Assembly: GCA_038745535.1 (NCBI GenBank)
Contig: JBCDLI010000001.1
Location: 62,001-126,000 of the forward strand
From: JBCDLI01 sp038745535
GTDB lineage: Bacteria; Pseudomonadota; Alphaproteobacteria; Rhizobiales; Rhizobiaceae
Direction: 5' to 3'
Length of the DNA: 64,000 nucleotides
This document shows, one piece after another, positions 1 to 8,800 of the stretch. How positions within the stretch are numbered: position 1 is the first letter of the stretch; each line of letters starts with the position of its first letter. Position numbers and translations under genes: made by a program. The notes below the pieces were generated by a model, which saw only the letters and a program-made list of their open reading frames with translations, had not been told where the DNA came from and searched no databases.

Positions 1-1
1 G

Positions 2-1150
2 ATATCGCTCGGCGGCATCACAGGCCATTACCTTCTTGGTCCCGATAAAACACTCGCCACCTCACCAGTAACAGGTTTCACGCTCGGCATAGCGCTTGGA
101 GCAATTCCGGCTGCGATGCTCATGAAGGCGTTTGGGCGTCGAAATGGCTTTGTGGCGGGTGCAATTGTCACGGCCATTGGGGGCGGTATTGCCTGTCTTT
201 CGGTGTTGCAGGGCTCGTTTGCTCTTTTTGTTGCCGCGCTCGCGTTGATTGGGATCGGTGGCGGATTTGTACAACAATACCGCTTTGCAGCTGCAGATGT
301 TTCGCCTGTCGAGTTTAAGCCAAAGGCGATTTCGTGGGTACTGGGAGGCGGAGTCTTCGCTGCTATTCTCGGTCCGCAAACCGTGATTTGGACAAAGGAC
401 CTGTTTTTGCCGGTGCAGTTTGCGGGCGCTTTCGCAGCGCTCATTGTTCTCGGCATCATTGGCGCAGGCGTTCTTTCGTTTCTGAGGATACCTGAAGACA
501 CGCCTGAAAATGACGCCAGCGACCGTGCTCCACAACGGCCGCTACTTCAGATTATCACGACGCCGCGGTTCCTCGTTGCGTTTATGTGTGCGGTAACCGC
601 CTATGGTTTAATGACTTTTGTAATGACTGGGGCGCCGTTGGCGATGGTGCTCTGTGGATTTTCAACCGACCAGTCGACACTCGGCATTTCATTGCACGTG
701 ATGGCGATGTTTGGACCAAGCTTCGTCACGGGACACCTGATCAAGCGTTTTGGGGTCGAGAACATCGTTGGCGCAGGTTTGCTGATTCTCATCACCTGCA
801 CTTTGGTCGCGATGTCGGGCGTAGAACTCTGGCAATTCTGGCTTGCGCTCATTCTACTGGGCGTTGGTTGGAATTTTGGCTTTATCGGTGCCACTGCGAT
901 GATCGCGACCACCTATAATTCAAGCGAAAAGAATAAGGTCCAAGGCGCACACGACTTTGTGCTGTTTTCAATCGTCGCCGTGGCATCACTGCTTTCAGGC
1001 GGCGCGCTGAATGCGTTTGGGCCGTCGGCGGAAACCGGTTGGTTCTGGCTCAACCTGATCTCGCTTCCAATCGCGATCGTGACGCTGGGGGCACTCGTGT
1101 TCTTCACGCTGCGCACCAAGCGCACAGGCGTCGCTGCTCAAGTGTCGTAG
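2..1150 (+). CDS. MFS transporter, 5' end cut off by the window
   Basis: The reading frame is open from base 2 and runs 382 codons to a TAG stop, so the N-terminus lies outside the window. The product is a chain of hydrophobic helices broken by short basic loops (for example KRFG near the middle and RTKRTG at the end), the pattern of a major facilitator superfamily permease; roughly eleven helices remain. A charged loop (DTPENDASDRAPQRP) falls where the long central loop between the two six-helix halves is expected. The substrate cannot be named. An internal ATG at 116 exists but hydrophobic in-frame sequence continues upstream of it, so it is not the true start. The gene is followed by a 154-base gap and then hppA. 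Confidence 0.8.
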   Translation: MSLGGITGHYLLGPDKTLATSPVTGFTLGIALGAIPAAMLMKAFGRRNGFVAGAIVTAIGGGIACLSVLQGSFALFVAALALIGIGGGFVQQYRFAAADVSPVEFKPKAISWVLGGGVFAAILGPQTVIWTKDLFLPVQFAGAFAALIVLGIIGAGVLSFLRIPEDTPENDASDRAPQRPLLQIITTPRFLVAFMCAVTAYGLMTFVMTGAPLAMVLCGFSTDQSTLGISLHVMAMFGPSFVTGHLIKRFGVENIVGAGLLILITCTLVAMSGVELWQFWLALILLGVGWNFGFIGATAMIATTYNSSEKNKVQGAHDFVLFSIVAVASLLSGGALNAFGPSAETGWFWLNLISLPIAIVTLGALVFFTLRTKRTGVAAQVS

Positions 1151-1304
1151 CGTCACTGCGGCGATCTACAAAAGGTCTACGACCAAAGCTTGACCGATCA
1201 AGGACGCTTCTGCTTACCTCCACCAATTAAATCGGGGCAGCTTTCGCCTCTTAATCGGGACCGCGGCATACATCATGGGCCGCGTTTGCGGAGGGAAAAT
1301 TCAC

Positions 1305-3440
1305 ATGATTTTACTCGCAGTTATCGGCTGCGGCTTGGTGTCGGTTGTCTATGCCATATGGGCGACGCAATCGGTTCTTGCCGCAGATCAGGGCAACGCG
1401 CGCATGCAGGAGATTGCCGGCGCCATCCGGGAGGGCGCGCAAGCCTATTTGAACAGGCAATATTCCACGATTGCGATTGTGGGTGTCATCGTTGCCGCAG
1501 TCACATGGGTCTTGTTGGGCGCAACCGCGGCTATTGGCTTTGTTATCGGCGCAGTGCTTTCCGGCGTTGCCGGTTATATCGGTATGTTTGTCTCGGTGCG
1601 TGCCAATGTGCGCACCGCGCAGGCCGCAGCGCATTCGCTTTCGGGCGGTTTGGACATTGCGTTTAAGTCCGGCGCCATCACGGGCATGCTGGTTGCCGGG
1701 CTCGCGCTGCTTGGCGTCGCCGTTTACTACTACGTGCTGGTTGAGACGATGGGGCTTTCACCTGAAAGCCGCGTCGTAATCGATGCACTGGTTGCGCTTG
1801 GATTTGGCGCATCGTTGATTTCGATCTTTGCCCGCCTCGGCGGTGGTATCTTCACCAAAGGTGCCGACGTGGGCGGCGACCTTGTTGGAAAGGTCGAAGC
1901 TGGTATTCCGGAAGATGACCCCCGAAATCCCGCAACCATTGCCGATAATGTCGGCGACAACGTTGGCGATTGCGCAGGTATGGCAGCAGACTTGTTTGAG
2001 ACCTACGCCGTAACCGTGGTTGCGACCATGGTTCTCGGTGCGATCTTTTTCACAGGCGCAGAGGCTTTGGCCGACGTGATGCTTTATCCGCTTGCGATTG
2101 GCGGCGCATGTCTCATTACCTCGATCATTGGCACGTTCTTCGTAAAGCTGTCTGACAACGGCTCAATCATGGGCGCACTCTACAAGGGCCTGATCGCCAC
2201 GGGAGTTCTCTCAATCGCGGGTCTTGTCGCTGCGACGCATTTCACCGTGGGTTTCGGTTCGATTGGCACCGTTGACGGGCAAGAATTGACAGGTATCAAC
2301 CTGCTTTACTGCGGTGTCATCGGCCTCGTGGTTACCGGCCTGATCGTCATTATCACCGAGTACTATACGGGCACAAACAAGCGCCCTGTGAATTCCATCA
2401 GCCAAGCGTCTGTGACCGGTCACGGAACGAATGTCATTCAGGGTTTGGCGGTCTCACTTGAATCGACAGCACTTCCTGCGATTGTGATCGTTGGCGGTAT
2501 TATCGCGACATTCCAACTTGGCGGGCTTTTCGGCATCGGTATCGCGGTAACCACCATGCTCGGCTTGGCGGGGATGATTGTCGCTCTTGATGCCTTTGGG
2601 CCGGTGACGGACAATGCAGGCGGCATCGCGGAGATGGCGGGTCTTGATCCCGATGTTCGCAAGTCGACCGACGCACTCGATGCTGTCGGCAACACCACAA
2701 AAGCGGTCACAAAGGGCTACGCGATTGGATCAGCCGGTCTTGGGGCGCTGGTGCTCTTTGCCGCCTATTCCAACGATCTGGAATTCTTCGTGGCAAACCC
2801 CGACACCTACAGCTATTTTGCCGATGTCGGTGAAATCTCGTTCGATCTGTCCAACCCTTACGTTGTGGCTGGCCTTATCTTCGGTGGTCTTATCCCGTAT
2901 CTTTTTGGTGGGATAGCTATGACGGCCGTCGGCCGCGCTGGTGGTACGGTGGTGGAAGAGGTCCGCAGGCAGTTCCGCGAGAAGCCTGGCATTTTGGAAG
3001 GCAAGGACAAGCCCGATTATGCGCGCGCGGTCGATATGCTGACCAAGGCCGCAATCAAGGAAATGGTGATTCCATCACTGCTTCCGGTGCTCGCACCTCT
3101 GGTTGTTTATTTTGGCGTTCTGTTGATTTCGGGGTCGAAAGCCTCAGCCTTTGCTGCTGTTGGCGCTATGCTGCTCGGTGTCATTGTGAATGGCCTCTTT
3201 GTGGCAATATCCATGACTTCGGGCGGCGGCGCTTGGGACAACGCCAAGAAGTCCTTCGAAGATGGCTTCGTCGACAAGGATGGCGTCAAGCATGAGAAGG
3301 GGTCCGAGGCGCATAAGGCGTCAGTGACCGGGGACACCGTTGGTGACCCGTATAAGGACACCGCAGGGCCTGCGGTGAACCCAGCGATCAAGATCACCAA
3401 TATCGTGGCCTTGTTGCTACTCGCGGTCCTAGCTCACTAA
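1305..3440 (+). CDS. hppA: K+-independent type membrane H+-translocating pyrophosphatase
   Basis: This 711-residue membrane protein couples hydrolysis of pyrophosphate to proton pumping across the inner membrane. The substrate-binding signature (GADVGGDLVGKVEAG, then DNVGDNVGDCAGMAADLFE) is intact and many transmembrane helices surround it. The sequence GNTTKA near residue 466 has lysine where K+-dependent enzymes carry alanine, which by family knowledge marks the K+-independent proton-pumping class. The ATG at 1305 is chosen because GAGGGAAA lies 7 bases upstream; an in-frame ATG at 1275 would add ten residues without a ribosome site. Pyrophosphate made by the many synthetic reactions of the cell is the substrate. 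A bidirectional hairpin terminator follows the stop. Confidence 0.97.
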   Translation: MILLAVIGCGLVSVVYAIWATQSVLAADQGNARMQEIAGAIREGAQAYLNRQYSTIAIVGVIVAAVTWVLLGATAAIGFVIGAVLSGVAGYIGMFVSVRANVRTAQAAAHSLSGGLDIAFKSGAITGMLVAGLALLGVAVYYYVLVETMGLSPESRVVIDALVALGFGASLISIFARLGGGIFTKGADVGGDLVGKVEAGIPEDDPRNPATIADNVGDNVGDCAGMAADLFETYAVTVVATMVLGAIFFTGAEALADVMLYPLAIGGACLITSIIGTFFVKLSDNGSIMGALYKGLIATGVLSIAGLVAATHFTVGFGSIGTVDGQELTGINLLYCGVIGLVVTGLIVIITEYYTGTNKRPVNSISQASVTGHGTNVIQGLAVSLESTALPAIVIVGGIIATFQLGGLFGIGIAVTTMLGLAGMIVALDAFGPVTDNAGGIAEMAGLDPDVRKSTDALDAVGNTTKAVTKGYAIGSAGLGALVLFAAYSNDLEFFVANPDTYSYFADVGEISFDLSNPYVVAGLIFGGLIPYLFGGIAMTAVGRAGGTVVEEVRRQFREKPGILEGKDKPDYARAVDMLTKAAIKEMVIPSLLPVLAPLVVYFGVLLISGSKASAFAAVGAMLLGVIVNGLFVAISMTSGGGAWDNAKKSFEDGFVDKDGVKHEKGSEAHKASVTGDTVGDPYKDTAGPAVNPAIKITNIVALLLLAVLAH

Positions 3441-3464
3441 CAGCGGCTGAAAACCAAAAACTAA

Positions 3465-3487
3465 AACCCGCCGCGTTGTGGCGGGTT
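3465..3487. terminator. bidirectional terminator between hppA and bamE
   Basis: An 8-base-pair perfect stem (AACCCGCC / GGCGGGTT) encloses a 7-base loop. On the plus strand it is followed by CGTTGTTTCT; on the minus strand it is followed by a T-rich tract (TTAGTTTTTGGTTTT). It sits between two convergent genes, so it can serve both hppA and bamE. Confidence 0.85.
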
Positions 3488-3503
3488 CGTTGTTTCTAGA
3501 TCG

Positions 3504-4019
3504 CTAGCGACCAAGGGTTGGTTGTGCACGGCCGAATGTGCCGCTGAGCAGCTGGGCGAGGAATGTCTGGTCCACGCCGCCTGTTGGCGTGGTTCTTGAG
3601 ATGAAATCGAACACCTTGCCGTCTTGAAGGCCGTAATTTGCAATTCGTCCGACGACCGGGTCTTCGGCTTCAAAATACACCGCAAGCACACGCTGATCGA
3701 CAAGACGTGGCTTCAAAAACTGCGCTCGGCGCTGGCGCGTCTGCGAGATATAATAGAAAACCTCATCGCCGGAATATTCTGCAGACGTCGTCGGGCTACC
3801 GAGCGCGAGGAGTACCTGATCCTTACTAGAGCCGGGCGGTACAAGTGCGAGCGTTTGTTCGTCAATCACGTAGCCTTGAGTCAGTGTTTCGGACAAAGAC
3901 AAATCTGCTGGGCGGACCCCCTGACACGCGGTCATTGCACCGCATATTGCCACGAGCGCACCCACTTTTGCGATTGTGTAGCGCTTATCGCGCTTGAAAG
4001 TGCCTGCTTCCGACTTCAT
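3504..4019 (-). CDS. bamE: outer membrane protein assembly factor BamE (SmpA/OmlA lipoprotein)
   Basis: The 171-residue product is a predicted lipoprotein. A basic N-terminus and hydrophobic stretch lead to the lipobox A-M-T-A-C near residue 32, after which the mature protein would be anchored in the outer membrane. The body matches the SmpA/OmlA fold (VPPGSSKDQVLLALGSPT, then YYISQTRQ and a VYFE strand). BamE supports the Bam complex that folds beta-barrel proteins. The ATG at 4019 is preferred over an in-frame TTG at 4031 because GGGGA precedes the ATG. It is divergent from the cytochrome-chaperone gene, an arrangement that recurs in Rhizobiales. Confidence 0.92.
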   Translation of the reverse strand: MKSEAGTFKRDKRYTIAKVGALVAICGAMTACQGVRPADLSLSETLTQGYVIDEQTLALVPPGSSKDQVLLALGSPTTSAEYSGDEVFYYISQTRQRRAQFLKPRLVDQRVLAVYFEAEDPVVGRIANYGLQDGKVFDFISRTTPTGGVDQTFLAQLLSGTFGRAQPTLGR

Positions 4020-4125
4020 CTTGGTCCCCAAATCGCGAAATTGTCGCGATGTTCGGTAAACGACATGGGTGTCACTTTCAATGTCTCACGCCGCAACCGT
4101 TTCACATGTTGGAGGGAGCTAGGTC

Positions 4126-4674
4126 ATGATTGTGTCGCTGTTTCGGCGAAGTGCCAGAAATGCAAATGATGCGATTATCGAAAACGTTTATCAGGCCATA
4201 ATCGAGACCGCACGCAAACCTGTGCTGTTTGCCAATTACGGCGTGCCTGACACACCGCTCGGACGGTACGAAAGCCTGTCTGCCCATATGATCGCGTTTT
4301 TGCATCGGACCCGGTCGTCCGGCGAGAATTTGGAGGCTTTGGCACAGGACATCGTCGATGAGTTTTTCACAGATGTGGACCACTCAATTCGCGAGCTTGG
4401 CATCGGCGATACTGGCGTGCCGAAGCGAATGAAGAAACTCGGCAAGATGTTTTATGGCCGGATGGGACCATACTGGACCGCGTTTGACGGCGGTTCGATT
4501 GAAGAATTTGAAGCTGCACTGCGTAGAAACATCCGCCCTGATGACAGCGAAAATCTGCGTGCTGAGGACCTCGCTGCTCATATGATGCAGGTGCGTTCGA
4601 TTATGGGTGACTACGATAACGACGATTACCTCAATGGCAGGGTAGCGGCGTTTGTGCCCAAAGTGGCGGCTTAG
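4126..4674 (+). CDS. ubiquinol-cytochrome c chaperone family protein (CBP3-like)
   Basis: The 182-residue protein resembles the bacterial homologues of mitochondrial Cbp3/UQCC1, which assist assembly of the cytochrome bc1 complex. Recognisable features are the helical core around LSAHMIAFLHRTR, the acidic FFTDVDHSIRELGIGD segment and KRMKKLGKMFYGR. GGAGGG lies about 10 bases before the ATG. The gene ends two bases before the DUF177 gene, so the two are probably translated together, and it is followed by plsX-fabH-ihfA in the order usual in Rhizobiales. The bc1 role is taken from the family, not shown by the sequence. Confidence 0.88.
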   Translation: MIVSLFRRSARNANDAIIENVYQAIIETARKPVLFANYGVPDTPLGRYESLSAHMIAFLHRTRSSGENLEALAQDIVDEFFTDVDHSIRELGIGDTGVPKRMKKLGKMFYGRMGPYWTAFDGGSIEEFEAALRRNIRPDDSENLRAEDLAAHMMQVRSIMGDYDNDDYLNGRVAAFVPKVAA

Positions 4675-4676
4675 TC

Positions 4677-5252
4677 ATGGGCGAAATCAGCTCACCTATC
4701 GACAAAAGGATCAATGTGGATCGGCTCCCACATAAGGGTGGATCCTTCGAAATTGAGTTGACGGGTGATGAGTTGGAGCGGCTTGCGACGTTCAATCAGC
4801 TTCTTTCAATCGATAATTTTCGAGCGAACATCGAAGTTCTGCGGTGGAAAAAATATGGTTTCCGCATCCGTGGGCTCATTAAAGCCGAGCTGGTGCAGCA
4901 GTGCACGGTGACGCTTGAGCCAGTGCCGCAATCACTTTCCACCAATTTTGAAGCGCTGTTTGTACCGGCAGGAAGCAAGCTCTCAAGGCCGGTTTTGTCG
5001 GAGAGTGATCAAGAACTGATCATTGATCCAGAGGGCGACGATCCACCGGAAGAATTTGAGCCGCCGTGGCTGGATCTCGGCGGTATCGTGCAGGAGTTCT
5101 TCGCGCTCGCAATCGACCCTTGGCCTCGACACCCCAGTGCCGACGACGCTGTACAATCGGCGAGCGCTGCTTCGGCAGATCACGATGACGCCGATGAAAA
5201 GGAAAATCCATTTGCGGCTTTGGCCGAACTCAGCAAACGGATTGGCGATTGA
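4677..5252 (+). CDS. DUF177 (YceD-like) family protein
   Basis: A soluble 191-residue protein of the DUF177 family, whose E. coli member YceD affects 23S rRNA accumulation and usually lies next to rpmF and plsX. A cysteine-bearing strand (QCTVTLEPVPQSL) is followed by the typical WLDLGGIVQEFFALAIDPWPR segment and an acidic tail (DHDDADEKEN). It starts two bases after the stop of the cytochrome-chaperone gene and is followed by plsX after 69 bases. No rpmF is present between them, unlike the enterobacterial order. The molecular function remains unclear. Confidence 0.85.
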   Translation: MGEISSPIDKRINVDRLPHKGGSFEIELTGDELERLATFNQLLSIDNFRANIEVLRWKKYGFRIRGLIKAELVQQCTVTLEPVPQSLSTNFEALFVPAGSKLSRPVLSESDQELIIDPEGDDPPEEFEPPWLDLGGIVQEFFALAIDPWPRHPSADDAVQSASAASADHDDADEKENPFAALAELSKRIGD

Positions 5253-5321
5253 ATAACGGTTGGCAACACGTTAGCCGTGCCGCGTCTCAGAACAAGCAAC
5301 AATAATTAGGACGGCCCCTCG

Positions 5322-6362
5322 GTGACAATCATATCAGTGGATGCAATGGGCGGCGACGTGGGACCGGAGGCCGTTATTCCTGGCGCTGCGCTTTCTTTGG
5401 AAAGGCATCCATCGATCAAGTTTTTGCTGTTTGGCAAAGAAGCCGAGTGCATGCCGTTCTTGGACAAACATCCGAAATTGAAAGCTGCGTCGGAGTTCAT
5501 TGATTGTGACGTGTCCGTCGCGATGGATGATAAGCCAAGCCAAGCGCTTCGCCGGGGGCGTTACAAGTCATCAATGTGGCGGGCTATCGAAGCGGTAAAA
5601 ACCGGGGATGCCGATGTCTGCGTTTCTGCTGGCAACACCGGTGCGCTCATGGCCATGTCGCGCTTCTGTCTGCGGACTATGGCAGATATTGAACGGCCCG
5701 CGATCGCTGCGTTGTGGCCCACCATGAGGGGGGAAAGCGTTGTGCTCGACGTTGGCGCCAATATCGGTGCGGATGCACAGCAACTGGTCGATTATTCGGT
5801 TATGGGCGCTGCAATGGCGCGGGCGCTGATCGAAAATCCAAGACCGACAGTTGGGCTTTTGAACGTGGGCGTTGAGGAGATTAAAGGCCAGGAGGAAGTC
5901 AAAGAAGCGGGCCGCATGCTGCGCGATGCAGATTTGCCGACGCTCGACTATCGGGGTTTCGTTGAGGGCGACGATCTTGGCAAGGGCACGGTAGACGTGG
6001 TGGTAACGGAAGGATTTTCGGGAAACATAGCACTGAAGGCCGCTGAGGGCACTGCGCGGCAGATCGCCGAATACCTGCGCCAAGGAATGCGCCGGACGCT
6101 AACGGCAAAGATCGGCTACATTTTAGCGAAGGGTGCTTTCACGCGCCTCAAGGAAAAGATGGACCCGCGTCGCGTGAACGGAGGCGTGTTTCTGGGTCTG
6201 AATGGTGTCGTGATTAAAAGCCACGGTGGAGCCGATGAGCAGGGGTTTGCCGCAGCGGTCGATATGGGTTTCGACATGGTTCGCAATGGCCTTAAGGATA
6301 AGATCGACACCGATATAAAGGCTTTCCACGGAAGACAGGGCAGGGCAGTTGCGTCCGAATGA
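5322..6362 (+). CDS. plsX: phosphate acyltransferase PlsX
   Basis: PlsX makes acyl-phosphate from acyl-ACP as the first step of phospholipid synthesis, feeding PlsY. The 346-residue product begins with the family signature ISVDAMGGDVGPEAV and contains the SAGNTGALM and LDVGAN segments characteristic of PlsX. Translation starts at GTG; no in-frame ATG upstream fits, and the N-terminal signature begins at once. It lies 28 bases before fabH, the usual pairing that links fatty acid initiation with phospholipid synthesis at the membrane. Confidence 0.97.
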   Translation: MTIISVDAMGGDVGPEAVIPGAALSLERHPSIKFLLFGKEAECMPFLDKHPKLKAASEFIDCDVSVAMDDKPSQALRRGRYKSSMWRAIEAVKTGDADVCVSAGNTGALMAMSRFCLRTMADIERPAIAALWPTMRGESVVLDVGANIGADAQQLVDYSVMGAAMARALIENPRPTVGLLNVGVEEIKGQEEVKEAGRMLRDADLPTLDYRGFVEGDDLGKGTVDVVVTEGFSGNIALKAAEGTARQIAEYLRQGMRRTLTAKIGYILAKGAFTRLKEKMDPRRVNGGVFLGLNGVVIKSHGGADEQGFAAAVDMGFDMVRNGLKDKIDTDIKAFHGRQGRAVASE

Positions 6363-6390
6363 TTTTTAGCAACCTAGCCGACCAAATCCG

Positions 6391-7362
6391 ATGATACGTA
6401 CTAAAATAATTGGTGTTGGCAGCGCGCTTCCGAAGTGCGCAATGAAGAACTCTGATTTTCCTGCTGAACTTGAAACATCTGATGAGTGGATTGCTCAGCG
6501 AACGGGAATTCGACAGCGTTACATCGCAGACGAGAGCGAAACGACGGCAAGTCTTGGTGAGGCAGCGGTTCGCGCCGCGTTGACTGACGCTGGCGTCACG
6601 CCTGACGACCTTGATGCAATCATCGTTGCAACGTCGACGCCCGACAACACCTTCCCATCCACGGCGACAAACATTCAAAACCGCATCGGTATGAAACACG
6701 GCTTTGCGTTTGATAGCCAAGCTGTTTGCAGTGGTTTTGTTTTCGCATTGACGACGGCGGATGCCTACATTCAGTCAGGTCATGCGAACCGAATAGCGGT
6801 CATTGGCGCGGAGACTTTTTCACGTATCCTCGATTGGGAAGACCGTCGTACCTGCGTGCTATTTGGCGATGGTGCAGGGGCTGTCATCGTTGAGCGCTCG
6901 GATGGTAAGGGGCTCACCTCGGATCGGGGCATTCTCGCTGCCAAGCTGCGCTCGGACGGTTCTCATAAGGATAAGCTTTTTGTGGACGGCGGTCCGTCTA
7001 CGACAGGCACCATAGGGCATCTGCGGATGGAGGGTCGCGAGGTTTTCAAGCACGCGGTCGGAATGATCACCGATGTGATCGTCGATTCCTTTGCGACTGC
7101 TGGCCTGCAGGGTCATGAAATCGACTGGTTCATTCCTCACCAAGCCAACAAGCGCATCATCGAAGCGTCTGCGAAAAAGCTTGGGATCCCCTTCGAGAAA
7201 GTGGTCATCACTGTTGATCAGCACGGCAATACCTCTGCGGCGTCCGTTCCCTTGGCTTTGGACGTGGCACGTAAGGATGGCCGTCTCAAAGATGGTGACC
7301 TGGTACTGCTTGAGGCGATGGGCGGTGGGTTTACTTGGGGCGCGGTTTTGGTCCGCTGGTAG
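6391..7362 (+). CDS. fabH: beta-ketoacyl-ACP synthase III
   Basis: FabH condenses acetyl-CoA with malonyl-ACP and so starts fatty acid chains in the cytoplasm. The 323-residue protein carries the complete catalytic triad: Cys113 in AVCSGF, His250 in PHQANKR and Asn280 in HGNTSAAS. The GGGFTWGA motif near the C-terminus is also typical. It follows plsX by 28 bases and precedes ihfA. A long antisense open frame across this gene is a codon-bias shadow. Confidence 0.98.
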   Translation: MIRTKIIGVGSALPKCAMKNSDFPAELETSDEWIAQRTGIRQRYIADESETTASLGEAAVRAALTDAGVTPDDLDAIIVATSTPDNTFPSTATNIQNRIGMKHGFAFDSQAVCSGFVFALTTADAYIQSGHANRIAVIGAETFSRILDWEDRRTCVLFGDGAGAVIVERSDGKGLTSDRGILAAKLRSDGSHKDKLFVDGGPSTTGTIGHLRMEGREVFKHAVGMITDVIVDSFATAGLQGHEIDWFIPHQANKRIIEASAKKLGIPFEKVVITVDQHGNTSAASVPLALDVARKDGRLKDGDLVLLEAMGGGFTWGAVLVRW

Positions 7363-7435
7363 CCGGGAATGCGTTAATTCGCCTTGCTTTTCAGTGATGT
7401 GCTGACTAACTTTCACACAAAGAAGAGAAGACGAT

Positions 7436-7744
7436 ATGGCAGGCAAAACCCTGACACGTGCCGATTTGGCGGAGGCAGTATATCTTAAGGTAGGTCTTTC
7501 ACGTTCGGAATCGGCGGAACTTGTCGAAATGATTATCGACGAAATCTGCGAGGCGGTCGTTCGCGGAGAAACGGTGAAGCTCTCTTCATTTGCCACTTTT
7601 AATGTTCGTTCTAAAGCCGAACGCGTGGGCCGAAACCCAAAGACAGGTGTCGAAGTGCCGATCACTCCGCGTCGCGTCATCTCGTTCAAGGCGTCCAACG
7701 TGCTCAAGCAGCGGGTCTTGGACGGGTATAAGTCGCGGCGTTGA
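7436..7744 (+). CDS. ihfA: integration host factor subunit alpha
   Basis: The 102-residue product is a DNA-bending HU/IHF-family protein. The beta-arm that inserts into the minor groove is visible as RVGRNPKTGVEVPITPRR, with the intercalating proline in RNPKTG (residues 66-71). IHF alpha works as a heterodimer with IHF beta, which is not in this window. AAGAGAAG lies upstream of the ATG. Its stop codon is 23 bases before the MerR-family start, and the IhfA-MerR pairing is conserved across Proteobacteria. Confidence 0.96.
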   Translation: MAGKTLTRADLAEAVYLKVGLSRSESAELVEMIIDEICEAVVRGETVKLSSFATFNVRSKAERVGRNPKTGVEVPITPRRVISFKASNVLKQRVLDGYKSRR

Positions 7745-7767
7745 TTACAGGCACTTTGGAGCGAGGC

Positions 7768-8328
7768 ATGAACGACAAAGCAGCGGATGCTTTTCGAACA
7801 ATTTCTGAGGTCGCGGACGACCTTGATTTGCCTCAACATGTGCTTCGCTTTTGGGAAACACGTTTTCCCCAAATAAAGCCAATGAAGCGTGGCGGGGGGC
7901 GTCGGTATTATCGTCCACAGGACGTTGCGCTTTTAAAAGGCATTCGTCACCTCCTGTATGTTGAGCGATACACAATCAAAGGCGTTCAAAAGCTTCTGCG
8001 GGAAAACGGTGTTCAGTTTGCCCATGCCATTGGTTCGGGCGATTTGTCAGCGCTGACCGAACTCACCGAGCGCACCAAGGCTCAGGCGACCGTACAGGTT
8101 GAGGCCGATGCGCCCGTGGAAGCGCCAGTCCGTTCAAACCAAGACGTAGACGATATTGTTGTCGGGTCGCCGCAACCCAAATCGAAAGGTCTTTTCAGGT
8201 TTGGTAAGGATGCGGCGGAACCGGCTGCGGCAGGCGGGTCCGATCTCTCAAAAGACAATCGCGCACTGCTTCAAGAAGCTTTGTTTGATCTTTTGGAATG
8301 CAAGAGATTGCTCGATCAAGTTCGCTAA
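7768..8328 (+). CDS. MerR family transcriptional regulator
   Basis: The 186-residue protein has an N-terminal winged helix-turn-helix of the MerR type (TISEVADDLDLPQHVLRFWE, then RRYYRPQDV, residues about 11-53), a helical segment and a low-complexity tail rich in Ala, Glu and Pro. No metal-binding cysteines are seen, so it belongs with the ihfA-linked, ligand-unknown MerR group rather than with metal sensors. The ATG at 7768 is preferred to a TTG at 7741 that would overlap the ihfA stop. The gene ends just before a short hairpin and the tRNA promoters. Confidence 0.9.
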   Translation: MNDKAADAFRTISEVADDLDLPQHVLRFWETRFPQIKPMKRGGGRRYYRPQDVALLKGIRHLLYVERYTIKGVQKLLRENGVQFAHAIGSGDLSALTELTERTKAQATVQVEADAPVEAPVRSNQDVDDIVVGSPQPKSKGLFRFGKDAAEPAAAGGSDLSKDNRALLQEALFDLLECKRLLDQVR

Positions 8329-8341
8329 AATCACCACACAA

Positions 8342-8355
8342 ACGCCTTGAGGCGT
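8342..8355 (+). terminator. short hairpin after the merR-type gene
   Basis: ACGCC-TTGA-GGCGT forms a 5-base-pair stem with a TTGA loop, followed by CTTTGCTTT. It is a weak terminator candidate for the upstream operon. Its loop and 3' arm overlap the -35 element of the tRNA-Pro promoter candidate. Confidence 0.45.
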
Positions 8356-8375
8356 CTTTGCTTTCCCCATATAGG
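8347..8375 (+). promoter_or_regulatory. promoter candidate for tRNA-Pro
   Basis: TTGAGG at 8347-8352 and TATAGG at 8370-8375 are 17 bases apart, the sigma-70 geometry. The -10 element ends 10 bases before the mature tRNA, so transcription would begin essentially at the tRNA. Confidence 0.65.
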
Positions 8376-8385
8376 CGATGGAGGT

Positions 8386-8462
8386 CGGAGCGTAGCGCAG
8401 CCCGGTAGCGCACTACACTGGGGGTGTAGGGGTCGTGGGTTCGAATCCCGCCGCTCCGACCA
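8386..8462 (+). tRNA. tRNA-Pro (anticodon GGG)
   Basis: The 77-base cloverleaf has a CGGAGCG/CGCTCCG acceptor stem, an AGCGCAGCCCGGTAGCGC D-arm, an anticodon stem CTACA/TGTAG around the loop CTGGGGG (anticodon GGG, reading CCC and CCU), a GTGGG-TTCGAAT-CCCGC T-arm, and an encoded CCA end. Confidence 0.97.
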
Positions 8463-8506
8463 AATTCAAACTCTTTAATGACGATTTAAACGATACCGAT
8501 TTTCTA

Positions 8507-8535
8507 TTGCATCCGCGTGTTTCGCGCCGTATGCG
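8507..8535 (+). promoter_or_regulatory. promoter candidate for tRNA-Trp
   Basis: TTGCAT at 8507-8512 and TATGCG at 8530-8535 are separated by 17 bases, and the -10 element ends 10 bases before the tRNA, the same geometry as the tRNA-Pro promoter. The -10 match is poor, so the call is tentative. Confidence 0.4.
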
Positions 8536-8545
8536 GGCGTCGTGA

Positions 8546-8621
8546 AGGGGTATAGCTCAGTTGGTAGAGCGTCGGTCTCCAAAACCGAAGGTCCACAGTT
8601 CGAGCCTGTGTGCCCCTGCCA
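8546..8621 (+). tRNA. tRNA-Trp (anticodon CCA)
   Basis: The 76-base cloverleaf has an AGGGGTA/TGCCCCT acceptor stem, a TAGCTCAGTTGGTAGAGC D-arm, the anticodon stem TCGGT/ACCGA around CTCCAAA (anticodon CCA), a CACAG-TTCGAGC-CTGTG T-arm, discriminator G and an encoded CCA. tRNA-Trp directly before secE-nusG is a very widespread bacterial order. A T-rich tract (CTTTTTTC) follows within 10 bases. Confidence 0.98.
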
Positions 8622-8800
8622 TGTTCGCTTTTTTCTATTGACATCTTGATTCATTGAGGAATCACGAATAGGTGAGGCTTTGCGTGGTATGGTTCGGTAA
8701 CGAACGGGTGCGTTTTCTGAAATGAGTGAGTTTTCAATTGGTGTTTCAGTTTCTCGAAGCACACAGATGATAACAGTCGCGTAAGTGGTGACCGGAGCGA

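Noticed and set aside
6859..7872. 337-codon minus-strand frame across fabH and ihfA
   Set aside because: It overlaps two well-supported genes over its whole length and has no recognisable domain.
8463..8545. A second tuf gene near tRNA-Trp
   Set aside because: Only tRNA genes and the merR-type gene lie upstream of secE; no tuf sequence is present there.
8638..8666. secE operon promoter from a perfect TTGACA at 8638
   Set aside because: At 17 bases the -10 reads ATCACG and no better match was found at 16-18 bases, so it was not listed as a feature.
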